NCBI GenBank assembly: GCA_964451935.1
Contig: CAYVKE010000053.1
Coordinates: forward strand, 1 to 20,119
Direction: 5' to 3'
Source of the DNA: CALFXN01 sp964451935
GTDB taxonomy: Bacteria > Synergistota > Synergistia > Synergistales > Aminobacteriaceae
Length of the DNA: 20,119 bases
Position 1 is the first letter of the stretch; every line of letters begins with the position of its first letter. The translations under genes were made by a program, and so were the position numbers. Of this stretch, positions 14,299-20,119 are shown piece by piece. The notes beneath the pieces are model-generated. The model ran no database searches and was not told the DNA's origin. It saw nothing but the letters and a program-made list of their open reading frames with translations.

Positions 14299-15699
14299 TT
14301 ACTGCTGGTCGCCGCTTACATCGTCGCTGATCGTCAACGGAGCCTGCTGGTTCTTCTGCATGTAGGCGTCGTTCATCGTCTGTTTGCGTTCGCCCGAGGA
14401 CAAGCCGCCCGTCGCCGTGATGCTCTGCGCGAGTTTATCGAAAACGCCGGCTTCGGCCTCGATCATCGGCGCCGCCTGCCCGACGCTCGGTGCGATGCTC
14501 CGCAGGTCGCCTTTACGCTTTTCGAGAAGTTTCGTCGCATCCTTCGCGCGCCCCTCGTCCACAAGTCGGATCGCCTCCTCGCGGATCTCGGCGTTCCGCG
14601 CAAGCTCGGTCTGCGCTACGACGTCCCTGTCCCGGTTCCTGTCAACGTCCGCGACGTCCTTCGCGAAGGAGACGCGTACGTTCGACTGCTCGCGGCGGAC
14701 CGCTCCCGTGGCGGCGTCGGTGTATTCCAGCTCCAGTTCGGCCGCCTCGAACGATGTTCCCGCGTCACGTCCGGACAGTTCGACCTCGAAGAGCGCGTAC
14801 TTCTCCCCCGTACCGTAGAGATTATCGATCGACGTTTCCAGCGTGTTTCCCCGGAGCGTTCCGGGGCGCCCGACGACACGCACCGGACGAACGCCTTCGG
14901 GACAGCGCAACGTGATCCGCACTTTCCGGGCCGTCACTTCGACGGCGTCTTTCATGTCGCGCGCGAAGATCTCCGGCAACATCTCCGAATGCCTGGCGAA
15001 ATAGGCGTTTCCCCCGCTCGACGCCGCAACGGCCGTCATCAGGTCTTCATTGTAATCCAGACCGAGGCCGATCGTCGTGATCGTCATTTCCTGACGCGCG
15101 AGCTTTCGTCCGAGCGTCGCCAGCGCTTCCGTCGAAGACGGCCCCACGTTCGCGATTCCGTCCGAGAGCAAAACGATCCGGGGGATGTACCCCTGTTCGA
15201 CACAGGCGCGAAGTTGCGCCGCTCCCGTCGCCACGCCGTCGTAGAGGGCCGTCGAGCCTCCCGGCCGGAGGCGTCGGATCGCCCTCGCGAGCTCGGGATC
15301 GTCCGCCCCGTCCCCGACCTTTCGGGGAGCCGTCAGAACCGTGACCAGATCATCGTACGCCACAACCGTCACAATATCCCGGGGATCGAGAAAATTCAAT
15401 GCTTCCAGAGCGCCGAGTTTCGCGTTTTCCATCTTCGCGTCCGCGCCCATGGAACCCGACTTGTCCAGAACGATCGCAACGGCGAGCGGCGCGCGGGAAA
15501 GCACCCTCCGCCCGTCCGGCCGAACCAGCGCCCGAACGATCACGCGTTGCCCGCCCCGGCTTTCCACAACGGGCGTATCCGCCCGGACTTCAAAGACGAC
15601 CGGAGCCTTTTCCTCCGCGACCGCCCGATCCGCCGCGCCGCCGCACCCCAGAACCAGCGCCGCTGCCCCGAAAACCATCATCGATCTCTTCCGCAACAT
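14299..15699 (-). CDS. VWA-domain lipoprotein, metal-dependent adhesion site intact
   Basis: A 466-residue secreted protein. The N-terminus MLRKRSMMVFGAAALVLGC has a lipobox-like end at Cys19, suggesting a lipoprotein. The von Willebrand A domain (about 72-250) has a complete MIDAS: Asp79-x-Ser81-x-Ser83 in DKSGSMG, Thr150 in GGSTALYDG and Asp180 in LLSDGIANVG, so it should bind Mg2+/Mn2+ and a protein partner. After it comes a beta-rich part (residues about 260-370), then a mostly helical, charged tail (RNAEIREEAIRLVDEGRA). The ATG 15699 has GGAGGTG six bases upstream; an upstream GTG at 15708 overlaps that site. First gene of a VWA-kinase-regulator operon. Its partner is unknown. Confidence 0.88.
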   Translation of the reverse strand: MLRKRSMMVFGAAALVLGCGGAADRAVAEEKAPVVFEVRADTPVVESRGGQRVIVRALVRPDGRRVLSRAPLAVAIVLDKSGSMGADAKMENAKLGALEALNFLDPRDIVTVVAYDDLVTVLTAPRKVGDGADDPELARAIRRLRPGGSTALYDGVATGAAQLRACVEQGYIPRIVLLSDGIANVGPSSTEALATLGRKLARQEMTITTIGLGLDYNEDLMTAVAASSGGNAYFARHSEMLPEIFARDMKDAVEVTARKVRITLRCPEGVRPVRVVGRPGTLRGNTLETSIDNLYGTGEKYALFEVELSGRDAGTSFEAAELELEYTDAATGAVRREQSNVRVSFAKDVADVDRNRDRDVVAQTELARNAEIREEAIRLVDEGRAKDATKLLEKRKGDLRSIAPSVGQAAPMIEAEAGVFDKLAQSITATGGLSSGERKQTMNDAYMQKNQQAPLTISDDVSGDQQ

Positions 15700-15745
15700 G
15701 ATAACCACCTCCGGATGAAAGGGTACGTCCGCGGCGCCTCCGATG

Positions 15746-15772
15746 TGTCAGCGCGCTGTCACCTGTTTGTCA
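15746..15772. promoter_or_regulatory. Three TGTCA direct repeats at 11-bp spacing, Pho-box-like
   Basis: TGTCA occurs at 15746, 15757 and 15768, exactly 11 bp apart, on the plus strand. E. coli Pho boxes are CTGTCAT units repeated every 11 bp, and OmpR/PhoB-family regulators bind such direct repeats side by side. The site lies in the 195-base region between the VWA gene start (minus strand) and the divergent small membrane protein (plus strand). A perfect palindrome CAGCGCGCTG lies between the first two units. Confidence 0.6.
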
Positions 15773-15807
15773 CGGAATTGTAAAAAACGCGCCGCCGCAT
15801 TCTACGA

Positions 15808-15813
15808 TATAAT
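15808..15813 (+). promoter_or_regulatory. Consensus -10 hexamer upstream of the small membrane protein
   Basis: A perfect TATAAT (15808-15813) in otherwise GC-rich DNA, about 82 bases before ATG 15895. No good -35 is seen at the right distance (AAACGC at 17 bases), which suggests an activator-dependent promoter. The TGTCA repeats lie 35 bases upstream of it, more than the roughly 10-base gap in classical Pho promoters. The identity is therefore tentative. Confidence 0.4.
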
Positions 15814-15894
15814 ACGAGGAATCGGCTTGGAATGGTTGCGAAACACGGGCGGCGACGGGGCGCATGACGGCGCGCCCGGACGGGAGGGAGCGGC

Positions 15895-16092
15895 ATGGTG
15901 GAATTGTTCCGGCTTTGCGGGCTTATTGCTGTTTCTCTTATGACAGCGGCGGGAATCACCGGATTTTTCGGCCCGAAGCTCAGAAGAATCGTGAAGGGGC
16001 CGCTGATCCTGACGATCCATCGGATATGCGGTCTCGGCGCCGTTGGGTTCGGCTTGGCCCATGGACTGATCTATTTGCTGTATCTGCGATAA
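15895..16092 (+). CDS. 65-residue membrane protein with a heme-type H-X13-H helix
   Basis: A short gene with an excellent ribosome binding site (GGGAGGGA at 15882-15889, five bases before ATG 15895). It has two hydrophobic helices, residues about 4-24 and 37-63, joined by the basic loop PKLRRIVKG. The second helix carries LTIHRICGLGAVGFGLAHGL, with His42 and His56 14 residues apart on one helix and the H-R-x-x-G start typical of ferric reductase-like and cytochrome b561-like proteins. In b-type cytochromes such a pair binds two stacked hemes. One copy has only two of the four His required, so a homodimer could complete a four-helix, two-heme bundle. This is inferred. It is co-transcribed with the next gene, 20 bases on. 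No family name is recognised. Confidence 0.75.
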   Translation: MVELFRLCGLIAVSLMTAAGITGFFGPKLRRIVKGPLILTIHRICGLGAVGFGLAHGLIYLLYLR

Positions 16093-16112
16093 CGGAAGGG
16101 AGGAGTTTCACA

Positions 16113-16460
16113 ATGCGGTCGATAACGAAAGCACTGTTCTGCGCCCTGCTTCTGACGGTCCTGTGCGTTCCGGCCTTCGCGCACCCCGCCGAAAAAGTCC
16201 TTCTCAAATGGGAGGCCGACACGGAAACGCTCGATGTCCTGGCGGCGCATCCGGTCAAAAATCCGGCGCGGCATTTCATCGTGAGCATTATCGTGACGGT
16301 GAACGGCGCGAAGGTCGCCGAGAAGACCTACACCGCCCAGGCGGACGTTACGGGAACGCACGAACGGTTCGTCCTTTCCGGCATCAAGGCCGGCGCGGTC
16401 ATCGAGGTTACGACCCGCTGCAACGTCAGCGGGACGCTGAAGGAAACGATCACCCTCTAG
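16113..16460 (+). CDS. Small secreted beta-sandwich protein, desulfoferrodoxin/SoxZ-like
   Basis: A 115-residue protein with a clear signal peptide (SITKALFCALLLTVLCVPAFA, cleavage AFA-HP), leaving a 90-odd-residue mature domain. The mature part has AHPVKNPARHFIVSIIVTVNGAKVAEKTY, which resembles the H-P...H-x-I...I stretch of superoxide reductases and the SoxZ-like fold; a cysteine occurs late (TTRCNVSG). Whether an iron site is complete cannot be told. A ribosome binding site GGGAGGAG lies seven bases before ATG 16113. It follows the heme-type membrane protein, suggesting a periplasmic redox partner. It is similar in style to small periplasmic proteins annotated as desulfoferrodoxin-like in anaerobic bacteria; that is recollection, not a search result. 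Confidence 0.72.
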   Translation: MRSITKALFCALLLTVLCVPAFAHPAEKVLLKWEADTETLDVLAAHPVKNPARHFIVSIIVTVNGAKVAEKTYTAQADVTGTHERFVLSGIKAGAVIEVTTRCNVSGTLKETITL

Positions 16461-16464
16461 CCCG

Positions 16465-17937
16465 TCATCCGCCGCCGCTCCCCGGCGCCGCGAGGATCGC
16501 CTGCGCCTCGTGAAGTTCGTTTTTGTTCGCGATGATCATCAGCGTATCGAACGCTTCGATGACCGTGTTTCCCCTCGGGATGATGAATCCCTTGCCCCGC
16601 CGGATCAGCAGGATCAGGACGCCGTGCGGCAGGGAGAGCTCGGAGATCCGCCTGCCGACGACGGCCGAGTTCGGGAGGATGTCCGTTTCGCGCGTTTCGT
16701 TCAACATCCCGCTCTCGGTTTTTTCAAACTCGAGCGGATATCTCGGGCGGGAAACGAGCGGCTCGTCCACCTTCAACCACCGAGCAACCGCCATCAGCGA
16801 TTTGCCCTGAAGCAAAACGGACGTCAGCACGATGAAAAAAACCATATTGAACAACACGTCGGAATGTTCGTATCCCGCCGTGAACGGAAACGTGGCAAGA
16901 ACGATCGGAACCGCCCCGCGCAACCCGGTCCACGCGATGAGCGTTCTTTCCGATATCGTGAAGGCGCTTCGCAGGAGACCGATGTATACAGCGACGGGAC
17001 GCGCGACGAACATCAGGAATGCGGACACGAGCAGCGCAGGGAACGCGATGGCGGGCAGACGGGAGGGGAACACCAGCAGACCGAGCACGAGGAACAGGAT
17101 GATCTGCATCAGCCATCCGATGCCGTCGTGGAACCTCGCGAGCATTCGTTTGTTGACGAAATCCGTGTTGCCGAGAACGATTCCGCACGAATAGACCGCG
17201 AGAAAACCGTTTCCGCGGAGTATTTCGGCCCCGCCGTACGTCAAAAGCACCAGGCTCATTCCGAGGACGGGATAGAGCCCCTCGAATTCGAGCTGTACGG
17301 TGTCGAAGAGTCGCCCGATGAGAAATCCGATCGCGGCGCCGACGAGAATTCCCGTCGTCATGCCGATGACGAGCGAAGGAAGCAGCGACAGCCACGATTT
17401 TGAAGCATCGGAGATCAGCCCGATCATCGCGGATGTCAGGAAGAGGGCCATCGGATCGTTGCTGCCGGACTCGAGCTCCAGCAGCGGCCTGAGGTTCCCC
17501 TTCAACCCGACTCCCCGGGAGCGCAGGATGGCGAAGACCGCCGCCGCGTCGGTGGACGAAACAATGGAGCCCAGAAGAAGCCCTTCGTACAGGCTCAAGC
17601 CGAGCACCTTCCAGACGAACAGTCCCACAAGGACGGCCGTGACGACGACCCCGAGCGTCGCGAGCGTGACTGCCCTCCACAGGACGGGGCGGACGTCCCG
17701 CCAGTTCGTGTCCATGCCTCCCGAAAAGAGGATAAAGGCCAGCGCGAACGTGCCGACGAGATTCGCGACCTCGGCATTGTCGAAATAGATGCCTCCCGGT
17801 CCGTCCGCCCCCGCGAGCATTCCCACCGCCAGAAACAATAGAAGCGCCGGTATGCCGAATCTCTCCGAAATTTTGCATGCAAAGAGGCTCAGGAAGACGA
17901 GAAGACCGACCGTGAATACGACGAGATGCGGCGTCAT
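16465..17937 (-). CDS. nhaP2: K+/H+ antiporter of the CPA1 family, NhaP2-type, with RCK_C domain
   Basis: A 490-residue protein. The membrane domain of about 12 helices has GSIVSSTDAAAVFAIL and LELESGSNDPMALFL, where the Asn-Asp pair of CPA1 antiporters sits. LIAWTGLRGAVPIVLATFPF is the conserved late motif. The C-terminal part (about 400-490) includes NSAVVGRRISELSLPHGVLILLIRRGKGFIIPRG, an RCK_C/TrkA-C regulatory domain that senses nucleotides or small ligands. The length and order match the NhaP2/CvrA proteins. The ATG 17937 follows GAGGTGAG by seven bases and overlaps (ATGA) the stop of a 36-codon ORF. The gene ends only four bases from the stop of the convergent secreted-protein gene. Confidence 0.92.
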   Translation of the reverse strand: MTPHLVVFTVGLLVFLSLFACKISERFGIPALLLFLAVGMLAGADGPGGIYFDNAEVANLVGTFALAFILFSGGMDTNWRDVRPVLWRAVTLATLGVVVTAVLVGLFVWKVLGLSLYEGLLLGSIVSSTDAAAVFAILRSRGVGLKGNLRPLLELESGSNDPMALFLTSAMIGLISDASKSWLSLLPSLVIGMTTGILVGAAIGFLIGRLFDTVQLEFEGLYPVLGMSLVLLTYGGAEILRGNGFLAVYSCGIVLGNTDFVNKRMLARFHDGIGWLMQIILFLVLGLLVFPSRLPAIAFPALLVSAFLMFVARPVAVYIGLLRSAFTISERTLIAWTGLRGAVPIVLATFPFTAGYEHSDVLFNMVFFIVLTSVLLQGKSLMAVARWLKVDEPLVSRPRYPLEFEKTESGMLNETRETDILPNSAVVGRRISELSLPHGVLILLIRRGKGFIIPRGNTVIEAFDTLMIIANKNELHEAQAILAAPGSGGG

Positions 17938-18044
17938 CGAACGCTCACCTCTTCCTCTTTCAAAGAGACAATTGTGCGGGATGGCGGCGTTGCGGCGCAA
18001 CGTCCGTCCTTTTCGTCGGGACGCAGATGCTGTGGTGTTTTCAT
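17934..18044 (-). CDS. 36-codon small ORF, translationally coupled to the antiporter
   Basis: On the minus strand, ATG 18044 follows GGGAGGAG with five bases spacing, one of the best ribosome binding sites in the window. The 36 residues are hydrophilic and charged (MKTPQHLRPDEKDGRC... then SLKEEEVSVR), with no membrane or secretion signal. The stop TGA overlaps the antiporter ATG as ATGA, so a ribosome finishing this ORF would restart on the antiporter. It could be a leader peptide controlling antiporter translation or a small soluble partner. The product is not recognised and conservation cannot be tested here. The 6-bp inverted repeat CGTTGC/GCAACG (17988-18002) lies inside it. Confidence 0.5.
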   Translation of the reverse strand: MKTPQHLRPDEKDGRCAATPPSRTIVSLKEEEVSVR

Positions 18045-18103
18045 GAGGACTCCTCCCGGAAACAGTCTTTCCGACACGGCGCAATCACCCCGCGCGGCGT
18101 ACG

Positions 18104-18131
18104 AAAAATAAAGGAGCGACGGACACCGCTC
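18104..18131 (-). terminator. Weak hairpin with U-rich tail after the NAD synthetase gene
   Basis: On the minus strand GAGCG pairs with CGCTC (18127-18131 with 18114-18118) around an 8-base loop. The next bases are CTTTATTTTT, a good U-rich tail. The stem is only five pairs, so efficiency would be modest. It begins five bases after the nadE stop. Confidence 0.4.
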
Positions 18132-18135
18132 GTTC

Positions 18136-20119
18136 TTACGGTTCTTCGTCGGGCGTGTTCCGCAGGTCGTCCAGCCAGGGCGTCTCCTCGCCGTCGCTCG
18201 GAGCGCGATAGTCCCCGCGGGGGGACAGCGAGCCGCCGGAGCCGACCTTCGGTCCGTCGGGGACGCAGGAACGTTTGAACTGGCTGAGCTTGAAGAAACG
18301 AAGGATGAAGAGCGCGAGCCAATGCTTGATTTCCGCGAGCGTGTACTGATGCCGCGTTCCCGGAAGAATCTCGGGCCACTCCCCGACAGTGCGGTCATGC
18401 CATGCGTTCCATGCGAGAAAGGCCACTTTCGAGGGCAGGAATCCGTATCGCGTGATGTAATAGATATTGAAATCCTGAAGTTCGTACGGCCCTACGGCCG
18501 CCTCGGTGCTCTGTCCGGGCTTGTCGCCGTCCGCTCCCGGAACGAGTTCCGGGCTGATCTCCGTATCCAGGATGTCGTACAGGACGGCCGACGCCTTCAG
18601 GCCGAAGATGTCGCTCGCGGCGGCCCATCGGATCATGTACTGGACGAGCGTCTTCGGAACGCTCGCGTTCACGTTGTAGTGCGACATGTGATCCCCGACG
18701 CCGTACGTGCACCACCCGAGCGCGAGTTCGCTCAGGTCGCCCGTGCCCACGACGAGGGCGCGCCGGAGATTCGCGAGCCGGAAGAGCGTCGATGTTCGCT
18801 GCCCGGCCTGGACGTTCTCGAAGGTCACGTCGAACACCTGTTTTCCGGTCGCAAACGGGTGTCCGATGTCCTTCAGCATCTGCATGCACGCAGGGCGGAT
18901 ATCGATCTCGCCCGCGTCGACGCCGAAGGCCTCCATCAGTCGCGTCGCGCTGTCGCGCGTCCGCGTCGACGTCGCGAAACCGGGCATGGAATACGCTCCG
19001 ATGTTCTTCCGGGGCAGACCGAGAGCGTCCATCGTCCTCGCGCATACGATGAGCGCCTGCGTTGAGTCGAGCCCCCCGGAGACCCCGATAACGAGATTCG
19101 ACACGCCCGAAGCCTTCATGCGTTTGGCGAGCCCCTGCACCTGGATCTCGCAGATCTCCGAGCAGCGTCGGCCGCGAAGCGCCGGATCGAGCGGAACGTA
19201 CGGAAAGCGCGGGATCTCCCGCACCGGAGGAATCCGGCCTGTCGGAACGCGCAGCGGAAGATTCACGGTCCTGTACGCGGGAATGTCGCCGTCCCCCCTG
19301 AAGCTCGTCATGATCATCCGGTCCCGGGAGAGACGATCGACGTCGATATCGGTGACGGCGATTTCCTGCTTCCAGGAGAACCGTTCCGTTTCGGCGAGCA
19401 TGACGCCGTTTTCGGCGATCATCGCATGGCCGTCCCATGCAAGGTCCGTCGTGGACTCCCCCGGCCCGGCGGCCGAATAGATATACCCCGCGATGCAGCG
19501 GGCCGACTGGTTGGCGATGAGGCTCCGCCGATAGTCATCCTTGCCCGTGGTGATGTTCGATGCGGACAGGTTCGCGATGACGGTCGCCCCGCCCAGAGCC
19601 GCGCGGCTCGAAGGCGGAACCGGCGTCCACAGATCCTCGCAGATTTCGCAGTAGAGACGGAAGCCGGGGAGGCCGTCCGTTTCAAACAGGAGGTCGGCGC
19701 CGATCGGAACGTTCTTCTGCCCGCACAGGTCGATCGAATCGACGGGAAGCTCCCGCGCGGGGCGGAAATGTCGAAGTTCGTAGAATTCGCGGTAGTTCGC
19801 CGGGAAGCTCTTGACGGCGATGCCTGCGATCTTCCCTCCGCAGAGAACGACGGCGCAGTTGTACAGCGCGTCCCGCACCTTCAGCGGAGCCCCGACAATC
19901 ACCGCGGCGTCCGTCAGGGCCGTCGCGTCCGCGACCGCCCTGATTCCGTCGAGCGTGGATCGCAGCAGCGCGTCCTGAAAGAAGAGATCCCCGCAGGAAT
20001 ACCCGGAAATTCCGAGTTCGGGGAAGACCGCCAGGATCGCCTTTTTCTCCTGCGCAACGCCCGCGAGTTCGATCGTCTTCACGGCGTTGAAGGCCGGGTC
20101 GCACACGCGGACCTCCGGA
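18136..20119 (-). CDS. nadE: Glutamine-dependent NAD+ synthetase, two-domain type (5' partial)
   Basis: The window cuts the 5' end: the frame is still open at 20119 with EVRVCDPAFNA, which matches the start of the nitrilase domain, so the GTG at 20106 is not the true start. The N-terminal glutaminase has the catalytic triad residues Glu in AVFPELGISGY, Lys in VKSFPANYREFYE and Cys in YCEICEDLW. The C-terminal synthetase has the P-loop VSGGLDST, then TGDLSELALGWCTYGVGDH and SQFKRSCVPDGPKVG near the end. Together they make NAD+ from deamido-NAD+, ATP and glutamine-derived ammonia, in the cytoplasm. The layout and motifs resemble the long form known from Mycobacterium tuberculosis, with an internal ammonia tunnel. 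About 661 codons are visible, so only a few N-terminal residues are missing. Confidence 0.95.
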   Translation of the reverse strand, partial: PEVRVCDPAFNAVKTIELAGVAQEKKAILAVFPELGISGYSCGDLFFQDALLRSTLDGIRAVADATALTDAAVIVGAPLKVRDALYNCAVVLCGGKIAGIAVKSFPANYREFYELRHFRPARELPVDSIDLCGQKNVPIGADLLFETDGLPGFRLYCEICEDLWTPVPPSSRAALGGATVIANLSASNITTGKDDYRRSLIANQSARCIAGYIYSAAGPGESTTDLAWDGHAMIAENGVMLAETERFSWKQEIAVTDIDVDRLSRDRMIMTSFRGDGDIPAYRTVNLPLRVPTGRIPPVREIPRFPYVPLDPALRGRRCSEICEIQVQGLAKRMKASGVSNLVIGVSGGLDSTQALIVCARTMDALGLPRKNIGAYSMPGFATSTRTRDSATRLMEAFGVDAGEIDIRPACMQMLKDIGHPFATGKQVFDVTFENVQAGQRTSTLFRLANLRRALVVGTGDLSELALGWCTYGVGDHMSHYNVNASVPKTLVQYMIRWAAASDIFGLKASAVLYDILDTEISPELVPGADGDKPGQSTEAAVGPYELQDFNIYYITRYGFLPSKVAFLAWNAWHDRTVGEWPEILPGTRHQYTLAEIKHWLALFILRFFKLSQFKRSCVPDGPKVGSGGSLSPRGDYRAPSDGEETPWLDDLRNTPDEEP

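Noticed and set aside
12254..14365. Open frame of about 703 codons on the plus strand, opposite the sensor kinase
   Set aside because: It is a GC-driven shadow: very Arg-rich, no domain recognisable, and the opposite strand encodes an intact kinase.
14206..15783. Open frame of about 525 codons on the plus strand, opposite the VWA gene
   Set aside because: Composition is Arg-rich and domain-free, while the minus strand has a complete VWA protein with MIDAS motif and ribosome binding site.
18045..18084. Longer antiporter start at 18084 that adds 49 residues
   Set aside because: The extension is Arg/Ser-rich and not membrane-like; ATG 17937 has a good ribosome binding site and gives the family-typical N-terminus.
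1..20119. CRISPR array, tRNA, rRNA, insertion sequence or prophage
   Set aside because: No regularly spaced long repeats, no tRNA cloverleaf or rRNA stretches and no transposase, integrase or phage structural protein was seen.

Overview
The window is GC-rich bacterial chromosome, densely packed with ordinary housekeeping and transport genes. I see no rRNA, tRNA, CRISPR array, transposase or phage gene. The mix suggests a Gram-negative-type, probably anaerobic heterotroph: an ECF-type nickel importer, a TRAP transporter under a FadR-like regulator, a desulfoferrodoxin-like periplasmic protein and periplasmic/lipoprotein signal peptides. A Synergistota or deltaproteobacterial origin is my guess, at low confidence, from gene style alone.

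Layout. (1) 1-3463, plus strand: a nickel (less likely cobalt) ECF importer in the order NikK (DUF4198, 5' end cut by the window), NikL, NikM, NikQ, NikO. No NikN/CbiN is present. (2) 3584-6597, plus strand: a good sigma70-type promoter, then sucC, sucD and a drug/metabolite-type permease whose GTG start overlaps the sucD stop. A 19-bp perfect hairpin at 6608-6652 closes this operon and the convergent one. (3) 11429-6688, minus strand: promoter and candidate operator, FadR/GntR-FCD regulator, metallo-beta-lactamase-fold hydrolase, then TRAP genes dctP, dctQ and dctM. This looks like one self-regulated uptake and catabolism unit for an organic acid. (4) 15699-11451, minus strand: VWA-domain lipoprotein, a sensor kinase with a very large extracytoplasmic region, and a PhoB/OmpR-type response regulator (4-nt overlap with the kinase gene).

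(5) 15746-16460: three TGTCA direct repeats at exact 11-bp spacing (Pho-box geometry) lie between the VWA operon and a divergent pair. That pair is a 65-residue membrane protein with a heme-type His-X13-His helix and a 115-residue secreted protein with a desulfoferrodoxin/SoxZ-like look. (6) 18044-16465, minus strand: a 36-codon small ORF with a strong ribosome binding site, overlapping by ATGA the start of a K+/H+ antiporter of the CPA1 NhaP2 type. (7) 20119-18136, minus strand: a two-domain glutamine-dependent NAD+ synthetase, 5' end cut by the window.

The least ordinary items are the minimal heme-helix membrane protein with its secreted partner, the triple TGTCA repeat beside the VWA/sensor-kinase operon, and the coupled 36-codon leader of the antiporter. 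No stretch longer than about 190 bases lacks a gene. Part of the window is ordinary conserved metabolism, and I do not claim a wholly new system.
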